From the NCBI GenBank assembly GCA_022843175.1, contig JALHOE010000012.1, positions 1 to 64,000 on the forward strand: a stretch of 64,000 nucleotides of DNA, in the 5' to 3' direction. Origin of the DNA: Deltaproteobacteria bacterium. Lineage in GTDB: Bacteria > Myxococcota_A > Polyangia > Polyangiales > JADJMO01. This document shows positions 40,778-48,817 of the stretch, one piece after another. Under the pieces are notes generated by a model, which saw nothing but the letters and a program-made list of their open reading frames with translations, searched no databases and was not told the origin of the DNA. The position numbers were made by a program, and so were the translations under genes. Numbering within the stretch: position 1 is the first letter of the stretch; the number at the start of each line of letters is the position of its first letter.

Positions 40778-42433
40778 TCAGAGATACCGCTTCCACTCAG
40801 CTTCGTAGTAGTGGACGAGCACCTGGTTATCGAGCCGGTTGATCTCGACCTCGAGGCTCTCCATGTCGCGCGCGAGCACGAACAGCTGGCGGAGCGACGG
40901 GTCGTCGAGGTACTTCGGCTTGAAGGGCAGCGCCGGGAGCTTCTGCGGGATGAGCGGCGTCGGCGCCGGACCCGCGGCCCGCGCGAGGGTGAACCCCCAC
41001 TCGCCGAACGATGGCACGAACACGTGGTAGGGCGCGACCTCGAGGCCGGCCTTCTCCATGGTGCGGGCGATGCACCAGAACGAGCGACGCGCGAAGAGCG
41101 GCGACGTCGACTGGACGGAGATCACCCCGCCCTCCCCGAGGTGTTGCTTCATCAGCGCGTACATGCGCGTGGTGTAGAGCTTGCCGAGCGCGTAGTGGTT
41201 CGGATCGGGGAAGTCGGCGATGACCACGTCGTAGCGGAGCGCCTCGTTCCGCTTGTCGCCGAGCCACACGTAGGCGTCGTCGTTCACCACGTGCACGCGC
41301 GGATCGAAGAACGAGCCCTCGTTGAGGTTGCGGAGGAGCGGCATCGTCTTGGCGAGCGCGGTCATGCCCGGGTCGAGGTCGACGATGGTGATGCTCTCGA
41401 GGCCGGGCGACTTGAGCAGCTCGCGAAGGCCGAGCCCGTCGCCGCCGCCGAGGACCAGCACGTTGCGCGTCGGGAGGCCCGCCTCGGCGCGCGCGGCGAG
41501 CGCCGGCCACACCAGCGCCTCGTGGTAGCGATACTCGTCGGCGCTGGAGAACTGGAGGTTGCCGTTGAGGAACAGCTGGAAGCTCGAGCGACCGCGGGTG
41601 ACGACGATGCGCTGATACGTCGTCTGCTTGGCGTAGACGATCTCGTCGGCGTAGAGGCCCTCCTCGGCGAGCAAGGTGATCCGCTCGGCGCCGACCGTCC
41701 CGGCGATGAGGATGGCCAGGACCAGCCCGGCGCGCGCGAGGAGGCCCGTTTTGTGCGGCTTCACGTCCTCTGCGAGGAGGAAGGTGCTGCCGATCGCGGT
41801 GAGCGCGTTGATGCCGCCGATCACCAGCGAGGTGCGCACCAACCCCAGCTTGGGCACGAAGAAGATCGGGAACGCCAGCGAGCCGACGAGCGCGCCGAGG
41901 TAGTCGACCGTGAGCACCCGCGCGATGAGGTCCTTGAACGCGTAGCGCTCGCGGAGGATGCGCAGGAGCAGCGGGATCTCCATGCCCACCAGGATGCCGA
42001 TGACCAGCACGATCGCGTACAGCACCACCCGAAACCACGACAGGTGCGCGAACGCCATGAAGAGCACGGGCGCGGACAAGCCGCCGACGAGCGCGACCGC
42101 GATCTCGATCTCGACGAACGTGCGGGCGACGCCGCCCTCGACGCGGCCCGAGAGCCACGCGCCGATGCCCATCGCCGAGAGGTACACGCCGATGACGGTC
42201 GAGTACTGCATCACCGCGTCGCCGAGGACGAAGCTCGCGAGCGTGGAGGCGAGCAGCTCGTAGACCAGGCCGCACGTCGCGATGATGAGGACGGTGACGA
42301 GGAGCAGCGTCGCGGTCGCCTTCTCGGGGACGCGCTCGGGGGCCGCGGGCGCGGCTTGAGGTCCCCACACGCGCCGCTTGGGCGGGTCGAGGAGGGACAC
42401 CTCTTTGGGCTCGTCGCTCACGACGAGGGTCAT
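40778..42433 (-). CDS. speE: Membrane-anchored polyamine aminopropyltransferase-like protein (SpeE fused to membrane domain)
   Basis: The protein is 551 aa. Residues 40-255 hold seven or so transmembrane helices (for example LLLVTVLIIATCGLVYELL, VVLYAIVLVIGILVGMEIP). Residues 280-500 form a spermidine-synthase fold: SSADEYRYHEALVWPAL, the dcSAM-binding VLVLGGGDGLGLREL, ITIVDLDPGM, and the catalytic-Asp block VVIADFPDPNHY. All main residues for aminopropyl transfer appear present, but the binding segment differs from soluble SpeE, so the acceptor may not be putrescine. It is the last gene of an operon with SpeD, which makes the decarboxylated SAM donor. An envelope-located acceptor is likely. 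Confidence 0.85.
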   Translation of the reverse strand: MTLVVSDEPKEVSLLDPPKRRVWGPQAAPAAPERVPEKATATLLLVTVLIIATCGLVYELLASTLASFVLGDAVMQYSTVIGVYLSAMGIGAWLSGRVEGGVARTFVEIEIAVALVGGLSAPVLFMAFAHLSWFRVVLYAIVLVIGILVGMEIPLLLRILRERYAFKDLIARVLTVDYLGALVGSLAFPIFFVPKLGLVRTSLVIGGINALTAIGSTFLLAEDVKPHKTGLLARAGLVLAILIAGTVGAERITLLAEEGLYADEIVYAKQTTYQRIVVTRGRSSFQLFLNGNLQFSSADEYRYHEALVWPALAARAEAGLPTRNVLVLGGGDGLGLRELLKSPGLESITIVDLDPGMTALAKTMPLLRNLNEGSFFDPRVHVVNDDAYVWLGDKRNEALRYDVVIADFPDPNHYALGKLYTTRMYALMKQHLGEGGVISVQSTSPLFARRSFWCIARTMEKAGLEVAPYHVFVPSFGEWGFTLARAAGPAPTPLIPQKLPALPFKPKYLDDPSLRQLFVLARDMESLEVEINRLDNQVLVHYYEAEWKRYL

Positions 42434-42471
42434 AGTCGAGCCGGGGCGCGGCCGTCAGTAGCGCCGCGTGG

Positions 42472-42654
42472 TCAGCGTCGGCGGGAGGGCGGGACCTTCT
42501 CGTTGCCGCTGGCGGTGTAGCTCGAGACGCCGCCGCCGCAGCCGCCGCTGCCGCCCACGGCGCCATCCGCGGCGGAGCCGACGGCCGGTTTCTTCAGCGG
42601 AACCGTCTTCTCCGGATCCGTCGGTTCCTCTGCCATGGGCTTTTCGTCGGCCAT
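42472..42654 (-). CDS. Small Gly/Cys-containing protein in the SpeD-DUF4178 operon
   Basis: The protein is 60 aa, charged at the start (MADEKPMAEEPTDPEK), then has a Gly-rich core GGSGGCGGGVSSY and a basic end. It is predicted disordered. It fits exactly between DUF350 and the SpeE-like gene with spacings of 46 and 38 bp and the same strand. I do not recognise it. It could be a substrate or linker of the system; this is a guess based on position and composition. Confidence 0.5.
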   Translation of the reverse strand: MADEKPMAEEPTDPEKTVPLKKPAVGSAADGAVGGSGGCGGGVSSYTASGNEKVPPSRRR

Positions 42655-42700
42655 GCTCTCGGAGAGTGCATCGCCGATGCCATGTGCGCGAAGCGACCGC

Positions 42701-42922
42701 TCAGCGGATGGCGTTGGAGAGGATCAGCGCGAGGCCGATGATGATCGACCCGAGCACGATGCCGAGCGAGGTGTTCTGGTCCTCTTCGATCTCCTTGCGA
42801 AGGGAGAACGGCAGCACCTTGCTGACGATCCACATCGCCAGGGCGAACATGAGCATGCCGATGCCCGAGAAGATCAGGCTGCCGAGGATGGCGTTGAGGA
42901 TCGCGTCGAGCTTGGCACCCAT
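42701..42922 (-). CDS. DUF350 membrane protein (single unit)
   Basis: The protein is 73 aa, two transmembrane helices (LGSLIFSGIGMLMFALAMWI and GIVLGSIIIGLALILSNAI) joined by a short polar loop with EIEEDQNTSLG; the loop Glu-Glu-Asp-x-N is typical of DUF350. Members usually have one or more two-helix units and often neighbour SpeD/SpeE-like and DUF4178 genes. The role is unknown; a membrane partner or channel-like oligomer has been considered for the family. GGAGGG 3-8 nt upstream of ATG 42922 gives a Shine-Dalgarno. Confidence 0.8.
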   Translation of the reverse strand: MGAKLDAILNAILGSLIFSGIGMLMFALAMWIVSKVLPFSLRKEIEEDQNTSLGIVLGSIIIGLALILSNAIR

Positions 42923-42965
42923 GGGGAGCCCTCCCTTTCAGTTGCGCTCCGACTCCGCGGAGCGA

Positions 42966-43148
42966 CTACTTCCCGGCCTGGTAGCCGGCGTGCCAGAAGA
43001 AGAAACTGCGATAACCACCGGGTGACTGCCGGACCGAGGGCGGCAGCTTGTAGCTCTTGCCGCCGGGGTCCCAGCCCATCTGCGACGTCGCCGTCCAGAA
43101 CAGGAGGGAGCCTCCCCCAATCACGGCGTAAATGACTTTGCCAACCAT
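42966..43148 (-). CDS. Small membrane protein between DUF350 and DUF4178 genes
   Basis: The protein is 60 aa with one hydrophobic helix (VIYAVIGGGSLLFWTAT) and an aromatic-rich soluble end (GGYRSFFFWHAGYQAGK). It begins 13 bp after the DUF4178 gene and ends 43 bp before DUF350, on the same strand. AGAGGAATCC upstream gives an AGAGGA Shine-Dalgarno. Family unknown; position supports a role in the same membrane complex. Confidence 0.6.
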   Translation of the reverse strand: MVGKVIYAVIGGGSLLFWTATSQMGWDPGGKSYKLPPSVRQSPGGYRSFFFWHAGYQAGK

Positions 43149-43161
43149 GTTCGGATTCCTC

Positions 43162-45213
43162 TCAGTCGCTGCTCGATCGAACCGTTGAATCTGCCCATCG
43201 CTTGGACTCGAACGCGCCCATCCGCACGAGCGCGATGATCGGCGTGATGAGGAACAGGAGCAGCGACAGGATGCCCGGCCAGATGATGGCCATGTCGTTC
43301 TTCAGCTTGATCTTGAAGCTCGTGGGGCACGTGGTGCCGGGCGCGCTGCACATTGTGGGGCTGTCGGTGACCGGCTGGAGGCGGAGCACGTAGGTGCCGG
43401 GCGACAGACCGCCGACGCTCGTCGTCTGCCGCGGCGAGCCCTCGCTCCACGACTCGCCGTCGGTGACGCCGGCGTAGTAGCTGGCCTCGGCCTCCATCTC
43501 GAAGACCTCTTGGGTCTTCTCGTTGATGAGCGCCATGCCGACCCAGAGGTAGCTGTTCTGCAGCTGGTTCGCGACGATCTCGGCCTGCACGTTGCTGCCG
43601 ACCGGGATCTTGAACTTCTCGCTGAAGAACGCCGGCTCGGGCTTCTCTTTCTTGCCGCTCGGCTCGTCGGCGTCCTCGACCGGATCCTCGGCGGGGAGCG
43701 GGAGGTCGATCGTCTCCTCGTAGACCGTCTTCTCCTTGGCGGAGCCGGCCGCCATGATGAAGCAGACGATCCACAGGGCGAAGAAGCCGAGCGACATGAG
43801 GCCGATCGTCTTCGCGCTCTGCTTGGCGGCGTTGGGCTGGTTCGGCGCGACGCCGTAGGGCGACGGCGGCGCCGACTTCTGGCCGAACGCCTCGTAGAGC
43901 TTCTTCGGGTCGACGTAGTGGGCGACCGTCCAGTTGATCTCCTCGCGGTCGCCGTACTCGTCGTGCTCGTGCTCGCGGCCGAGCGAGAGGCCCTTCTGCG
44001 GGTGGATGTACTCGCGGGCCTCGGACTCCTCGCCGATCTCGACCGACCAGTAGAACTCGCCGAGCACCCGGGTGACGGTGGCCTCGACCTGCGAGAACTT
44101 CTTGAACTGCATGCCGCGCCAGGTGGCGACGTCGTCGAACACCTGACCGACCTGCACCGAGCCCGCCTCGATGGGCACGACGATCGACCAGTGGCCGTTC
44201 TGCTCGGTGAGGAAGCGGAAGCCGCGCGTCGTCTCGTAGAGCAGGTACTCGTCCCAGTAGTACCAGCTGCCGTCGACGTTGCAGGCCTTGGTCATGTAGC
44301 CAATGACCGTCCACACCGGGGCGTGACCGGTCTCGACCGCCTCGCCGATCAGCGCGTGGATCTGGCCCTGCGCGCCGATCGGGATCTTGGGGATGGTCTG
44401 CTGCTGCTCGAGGACCTCGAGCCACTTGAGCGGACCGCTCGACGCGTCGAGCATCGAGTTGCAGTAGGGGCACGCGATGCGCTTGGTGGCGCCGGGCGCC
44501 TTGCACTCGAGGTTGCCGCCGCAGTTGGGGCACTTGAGCGCGGTGCCCTCGGGACCGGCCGAGGCGCCGCCCGCCATCGCCGCCAACCGCTTGGCGTTGG
44601 GGTCGAACGGGAGCCCGAGCTCCTGGAAGGGAACTATATAACCAACGTATGCTTCCTCGGGGGCGTAACCGGAGCCCTGCCCGTAGTCGAGCGTGCCGAA
44701 GGTGCCGTTGGGGCCGCTGATGTCGATGTAGCCGAAGTACTCGCCGGGCGTGCCGACGACCGGGAGCTCGCCCTCGAAGGTGACGAACTGGCCCGAGCCC
44801 TTCTCGGCGACCGTGAACGGCTGGTTGTTGACGACGATTTGGTGGCCGAGGACCGCGTGGTCGTACGGGATCGCCGGCGGCTGCACCGCGAAGGTGAAGT
44901 AGTAGCGGCCCTGCGCCTCGGCGAGCCAACCCCAGCGACCGTCGCTGAAGGAGCAATACCACTCGTCCCAGGGCCCCTGCCCGTGGTCGAGCTGCTGGCG
45001 ACCGACGATGCGGTAGCCCATGCCGCGGAAGGTGCCGCTCAGGCCGACGTACAGGGGCGAGTCGGTGGCCGCGAGCTCGGCGACCTTACCGACGAGGCGG
45101 ATGTCGCGGTCGCTGCGGACCACACAGAACTTGCAGTTCGCGCAGACGACGGCGACCGAGGAGCCGGCCTTGAACTCGACCGGCGCTCCGCAGCTCGGGC
45201 AACCGACGGTCAC
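43162..45213 (-). CDS. Large zinc-ribbon/DUF4178 membrane protein
   Basis: The protein is 683 aa from GTG 45213. The N-terminal zinc ribbon (C5, C8, C24, C27; CPSCG and CANC) is followed by a first DUF4178 unit (about 60-190, with the WDEWYCSFSDGRWGWLAEAQG core). A second zinc ribbon (CPNCGG and CPYCN, near 230-255) precedes a second DUF4178 unit (about 275-410, with GSWYYWDEYLLYE). Two transmembrane helices enclose a further beta-rich domain: TIGLMSLGFFALWIVCFIMA and IIWPGILSLLLFLITPIIALV. DUF4178 is linked by genome context to SpeD, SpeE-like and DUF350 genes; its chemistry is not known. The GTGA overlap couples it to SpeD. Confidence 0.82.
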   Translation of the reverse strand: MTVGCPSCGAPVEFKAGSSVAVVCANCKFCVVRSDRDIRLVGKVAELAATDSPLYVGLSGTFRGMGYRIVGRQQLDHGQGPWDEWYCSFSDGRWGWLAEAQGRYYFTFAVQPPAIPYDHAVLGHQIVVNNQPFTVAEKGSGQFVTFEGELPVVGTPGEYFGYIDISGPNGTFGTLDYGQGSGYAPEEAYVGYIVPFQELGLPFDPNAKRLAAMAGGASAGPEGTALKCPNCGGNLECKAPGATKRIACPYCNSMLDASSGPLKWLEVLEQQQTIPKIPIGAQGQIHALIGEAVETGHAPVWTVIGYMTKACNVDGSWYYWDEYLLYETTRGFRFLTEQNGHWSIVVPIEAGSVQVGQVFDDVATWRGMQFKKFSQVEATVTRVLGEFYWSVEIGEESEAREYIHPQKGLSLGREHEHDEYGDREEINWTVAHYVDPKKLYEAFGQKSAPPSPYGVAPNQPNAAKQSAKTIGLMSLGFFALWIVCFIMAAGSAKEKTVYEETIDLPLPAEDPVEDADEPSGKKEKPEPAFFSEKFKIPVGSNVQAEIVANQLQNSYLWVGMALINEKTQEVFEMEAEASYYAGVTDGESWSEGSPRQTTSVGGLSPGTYVLRLQPVTDSPTMCSAPGTTCPTSFKIKLKNDMAIIWPGILSLLLFLITPIIALVRMGAFESKRWADSTVRSSSD

Positions 45214-45632
45214 GAGCGCCCCTCCGCTTCGAGGTCGGTGCGATCGGTGGGCGGCGCGTCGTCGTCGGTGGGGGCCAGCGCGTGCACGCCGCGCTCGAGC
45301 TCGCGCACGTGGACCCTGGTGGCCGACAGGAGCTGCCCGAGCCGCTCCTCCCACGGCCAGGCCGGACGGGGGCGGCAGCAGTACAAGTTGAAGGTGGCGA
45401 GCCCGAGCTCGGGGAAGGTGTGCACCGTGACGTGCGACTCCGAGAGCATGACCATCCCGGTGATCCCGGCCTCGCCGGGGAACACGTGCCACTGGGGGCT
45501 GCCGAGCGGCGATAGGCGCATTTCGGAGATGAGCAGCGCGACCACGCCCTGCACTCGCGCCAGATCGCGGAGGGCCTCGGGCGACGCCCCGGTGGCGTCG
45601 ACGATCCATTCCCGGCCCGCGTCCGTCAGCAC
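45210..45632 (-). CDS. speD: S-adenosylmethionine decarboxylase proenzyme (SpeD, class 1B)
   Basis: The protein is 140 aa. The pyruvoyl enzyme decarboxylates SAM to give the aminopropyl donor. The self-cleavage site is LSESHVTVHTFPE: Ser66 would become the pyruvoyl group, with His71 and Cys86 at +5 and +20, the same spacing as Ser63/His68/Cys83 of the Thermotoga enzyme. The C-terminal tail (ALAPTDDDAPPTDRTDLE) is longer and more acidic than usual. GTG 45632 has TATATC (45641-45646) 8 nt upstream. It is the first gene of the DUF4178 operon, overlapping that gene by GTGA. Confidence 0.93.
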   Translation of the reverse strand: MLTDAGREWIVDATGASPEALRDLARVQGVVALLISEMRLSPLGSPQWHVFPGEAGITGMVMLSESHVTVHTFPELGLATFNLYCCRPRPAWPWEERLGQLLSATRVHVRELERGVHALAPTDDDAPPTDRTDLEAEGRS

Positions 45633-45640
45633 AGCGCGAA

Positions 45641-45646
45641 GATATA
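45641..45646 (-). promoter_or_regulatory. -10-like hexamer TATATC of the speD operon
   Basis: TATATC on the minus strand lies 8 nt before the GTG of speD, inside the 45-bp gap to the response-regulator gene. It suggests that the polyamine-type operon has its own leaderless transcript in addition to any read-through. Confidence 0.45.
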
Positions 45647-45677
45647 CCTCACTCGTCCGTGCCCAGTCACCAGTCCG

Positions 45678-46382
45678 CTAACCCGAGGCGAACTCCTCGA
45701 CCAGGGTCGCCTCGGACAGGTCGCCGAGGAACACCTCGCGCTCGCCGTTGCAGCTGCGGATCAGCGTGGGGGTCATCGCCACGCCGTCCACCCGCGCGCG
45801 CCCCGCGTCGTGAAGGATGTCGATGACCTCGAGGTTGCGGTCGTGGAGGACGCGTCGGACGGTGCGCTCGGCCCGGTCGGAAGCCACGCTTCCGGGCGTA
45901 ACGTAGAGCGCGAAACTCTGACGCTTCGGCCGGAGCGACAGCCGCACGCTCGGGGGCGCGGCCGGCGGGCGCGGGAGGAGGGTCGGACGGACAAACTGAG
46001 CGATGGTCGACAGGAGCGCGTCGATGTCGAACGGCTTGCGGATGATCGCGTCGACCCGCGCCTTGAGGGTCTCGAGCCGGTGCTCCGCGGTGAGCACGAC
46101 GATTGGCACGTTCTCCGTCCGCACGTTCGAGCGCACCCGGGCGCAGAGCTGGTGGCCGTCGACGTTCGGCATCTGCAGGTCGGTGATGATCAGCGCCGGG
46201 ACCTCCCGCGCGATCTGCTGGAGCGCCTCGGCGCCGTCGGCCGCGACGACGACCTGATAGCCCTCGACCTCGAGCACCTCCCGGAGCGCGAGGCGGATCG
46301 GCTCGTCGTCCTCCGCGACGAGGATCGTCGCCTCCGACGCGTCGTCAGCGACGAGGCGCAGGTGCGGAAAGGCGGACGACAC
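45678..46382 (-). CDS. Response regulator fused to a KaiB-like domain
   Basis: The protein is 234 aa. Residues 18-132 are a complete receiver: ILVAEDDEPIR, phospho-acceptor Asp68 in IITDLQMPNVDG, Thr98 and Lys116 (IIRKPFD). After a Pro-rich linker, residues 155-231 read SFALYVTPGSVASDRAERTV, then LEVIDILHDAG, MTPTLIR and FLGDLSEATLVEEF. These match the KaiB/SasA-N pattern: KLYVAG-NTP, VIDV, ATPTL, GDLS. KaiB domains are thioredoxin-like and can switch fold. No DNA-binding or enzyme domain is present, so output would be by protein contact. It is on the strand of, and 45 bp upstream from, speD. Confidence 0.78.
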   Translation of the reverse strand: MSSAFPHLRLVADDASEATILVAEDDEPIRLALREVLEVEGYQVVVAADGAEALQQIAREVPALIITDLQMPNVDGHQLCARVRSNVRTENVPIVVLTAEHRLETLKARVDAIIRKPFDIDALLSTIAQFVRPTLLPRPPAAPPSVRLSLRPKRQSFALYVTPGSVASDRAERTVRRVLHDRNLEVIDILHDAGRARVDGVAMTPTLIRSCNGEREVFLGDLSEATLVEEFASG

Positions 46383-46452
46383 GCCGACTACGATGTGTCG
46401 CGCGCCGAGATGTCGCGTGCCCCGGACTTCGGTGCGGGGGTATTTTCAGGTC

Positions 46453-47982
46453 TCAGCCCCCGGCCCGCATGCACGCCTCGAGGTCTACCCCGTTGCGGAC
46501 CCGCACATCCTGCTCGGAGCCGCTTCCGGTGACCTCGACGCAAGAGCCGAACGCGTCCACCGGCAGCTCCATCCGCGCCCCTCCCAGCGCAACGTCGCGG
46601 ACCACGTCGCCGGCCTTGTCGCCGATTTCGCCGCGGATGAGGCGGACCATCACCTCGGGATCGATCGGGGGCTCGTTGTTGCGGGCGCGCGTGAGGAGCA
46701 GACGCATGAAGTCGTCGAGGCTCCGCTGCCCCTTCGTCTGCTTGCGCATCGTCGAGTCCACGTACGCGGCGACGAGCGAGCCGCGCAGATACGGGAGCTG
46801 CACGGCGGTGCCGCCCCAGCGCATGTCGGCCTTGTCGTTCGGCGTCTCGGCGTCAGGGTGGCGGTGATAGCGGCGCAAGCGATCGCGGACCGCCTCGAGC
46901 CAGTCGCGCGCGCGCCACACGCCCGCGCGCCGCATCAGCTCGTCGGTGTAGTGCTCGGTGAACCCCTCGGAGAACCAGTAGGTCTCGGCGTCGGTGCCGG
47001 CGCCGGCCGTGCGCTCGATGATCTGACCGTTGTAGAGGTGGAACATCTCGTGCGCGGCGAGGCGCGCGTCGTCCGCTGTCCACGCGGCGCCCTTGGCGCG
47101 CCAGACGACGGCCGACGCGCTGAGCGAGGTGCCGTGCGAGCCGCCCCCGGGCGGCATGCCGACGACGAGCAGGCGGAGCGTCTCCGGTCGCTCGTCGCCG
47201 AAGACCTTGCCCTCGGCCTCGAGCAGGCGGAAGAGATCGCGCGACGCGGCCGCGAGATCGAACGACGCCGAGTCGGGCAGGCGCGCTTCGAGCGTGAGGT
47301 TGCCGGCCGTGTGCTTGATGGTCGCGAACTTGCCGGCCACGAAATACGCGTGGCGAAGCGCGCGGGTGGTCGTCTCGTGCGCGCCCGGCCCGAGCGAATA
47401 GGTTCCCTCGGCGCCCGGCATCGCGGCGAGATCGAAGTCGACCTGCACTCGCGCCCGGGTCTCGTCGGGCACGTCGGGCAGGATGAGGGTGGTCTCGGCG
47501 ATCGCCATCACCAGCTCCTTGCTGGCGATGACGTCGAACTCGTAGCCCCACTCGAGCCCGGGTCTCGGCGGGCGCACCACATACCGGGCGACGGCGTTCT
47601 TGCATCGGATCGGCGTGGCCCAGCCGGTGTGGGTGTCGAGATCGTCGGAGGTGACGTCGGCGTCGGTGCCGTCGCACTCGATCCGCGGGGCGGTGAGGTG
47701 ATCGAGGACCTCCTCGTCACCGGCCCACTTCTTCTGCACGACCCAGCGACGCGGCAGATCGTCGGAGCTGGCGCGGACCTCGATCTCGATGCGCGGATCG
47801 TTACCGACCGAGGGTCGGACCATCACGTTGAGATCGACCCGACGCGGCGCCGTGGTGATGTAACGGTGCTCGGCGCCCGCGACGCCGGCGGCGGGACGCG
47901 GCGGCGGCTGTCGGCCGCAGGCCAACGTGACCAGCGCTCCAAACACGACGGTTCCGAACAGGCGGGAGGGCACGGACTTCAT
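46453..47982 (-). CDS. M61/M1-like gluzincin metallopeptidase lipoprotein
   Basis: The protein is 509 aa. The signal has lipobox LVTLAC. An N-terminal beta-rich domain (to about 200) resembles that of glycyl aminopeptidases of the M61 family. The zinc site is AHEMFHLYNG near residue 309 (HExxH) with the third ligand Glu in WFSEGFTEHYTDEL about 35 residues later. A PDZ-like C-terminal part is not obvious. The catalytic residues are intact, so it is likely an active extracytoplasmic peptidase. The gene stands alone on the minus strand, 70-76 bp from its neighbours. Confidence 0.82.
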   Translation of the reverse strand: MKSVPSRLFGTVVFGALVTLACGRQPPPRPAAGVAGAEHRYITTAPRRVDLNVMVRPSVGNDPRIEIEVRASSDDLPRRWVVQKKWAGDEEVLDHLTAPRIECDGTDADVTSDDLDTHTGWATPIRCKNAVARYVVRPPRPGLEWGYEFDVIASKELVMAIAETTLILPDVPDETRARVQVDFDLAAMPGAEGTYSLGPGAHETTTRALRHAYFVAGKFATIKHTAGNLTLEARLPDSASFDLAAASRDLFRLLEAEGKVFGDERPETLRLLVVGMPPGGGSHGTSLSASAVVWRAKGAAWTADDARLAAHEMFHLYNGQIIERTAGAGTDAETYWFSEGFTEHYTDELMRRAGVWRARDWLEAVRDRLRRYHRHPDAETPNDKADMRWGGTAVQLPYLRGSLVAAYVDSTMRKQTKGQRSLDDFMRLLLTRARNNEPPIDPEVMVRLIRGEIGDKAGDVVRDVALGGARMELPVDAFGSCVEVTGSGSEQDVRVRNGVDLEACMRAGG

Positions 47983-48058
47983 TAACGATGTCGCACGCAC
48001 GGGCATCGGTGCCACCGCTCGCGGCGAGAATGTCCGGCACGGATGCGCGCGAGCAGCG

Positions 48059-48817
48059 TCACCGCTTCGGAGCGGCCTTGCCGTCGACGTGCACCTGCGC
48101 CTTGTCATCGATCTTCTTTCCGACTTTTTCGAGCGCACCTGCAAGGAACTGGCCCGTGAGGTCACGCGGTTTGACGTCGTGCTCCGACAGGCTCGCGATG
48201 ACGGGCTGCGTCGTCTTGAAGGCGATCTCGGTCGGCGCGTCGGGCGGGCCCTTGAAGGAGACGTCCACCTCGACCGACTTCTTGGCGGACCGCCCGTGAA
48301 CGCGGAGGGTGCCCTTGGCCGAGAAGTGAACGGTGCGGACGCCGGACTCTTCCTTGGCTGCCGCGAGCGAGGCGGCGCTCGTCCGCTCGATGCTCTCGAT
48401 GGTGAAGCGCGCCATCCGATAGTCGTCGCGCTTCACCTTCTCGACCTTCTCGCCGAGCTCGAACCAGTTGCGGGCGTGCTCGGTCTGGCTCTCGTTCTTG
48501 TCGCCGTCGGCGAACGTGTGGGTCGTGAAGGCGTCGAGATCGGCCACCACCTCGCCGGTCGACGCCGCGAGGTTTCCGAGGTCGACGTCGAACACCCCGG
48601 AGAGCTTCTCGGTCTTGCCCTGAAACTTCTCGAGCGGCGCGTCGATCGTGACCGACAGCGCGCCGGCCGAGTCGATCACGAAGCGGCGCTTGCCCTGCTC
48701 GACGCCCTTGGAGCTCGCGGCGATCGGCGCCGGGGTCTCCTTGATCGGCGAGATCTCCGGATCCTTCTTGCAGGCCGGCAGAACGAGGAGCGCGAGGAGG
48801 AGGGTGCGTGCGGTCAT
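48059..48817 (-). CDS. YceI-like lipoprotein in the bufferin-type operon
   Basis: The protein is 252 aa. Lipobox LLVLPAC (Cys16) is followed by a short linker. The sequence then follows the YceI lipocalin-like course: RFVIDSAGALSVTI, LSGVFDVDLGNL, ARNWFELGEKVEKVKRDDYRMARFTIESI, and VHFSAKGTLRVHGRSAKKSVEVDVSF. YceI proteins bind isoprenoids or other hydrophobic ligands in the periplasm. Its ATG overlaps the DUF2063 stop (ATGA), placing it in one operon with the MNIO pair; it takes the place where bufferin operons often have a DoxX-type membrane protein. Confidence 0.72.
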   Translation of the reverse strand: MTARTLLLALLVLPACKKDPEISPIKETPAPIAASSKGVEQGKRRFVIDSAGALSVTIDAPLEKFQGKTEKLSGVFDVDLGNLAASTGEVVADLDAFTTHTFADGDKNESQTEHARNWFELGEKVEKVKRDDYRMARFTIESIERTSAASLAAAKEESGVRTVHFSAKGTLRVHGRSAKKSVEVDVSFKGPPDAPTEIAFKTTQPVIASLSEHDVKPRDLTGQFLAGALEKVGKKIDDKAQVHVDGKAAPKR

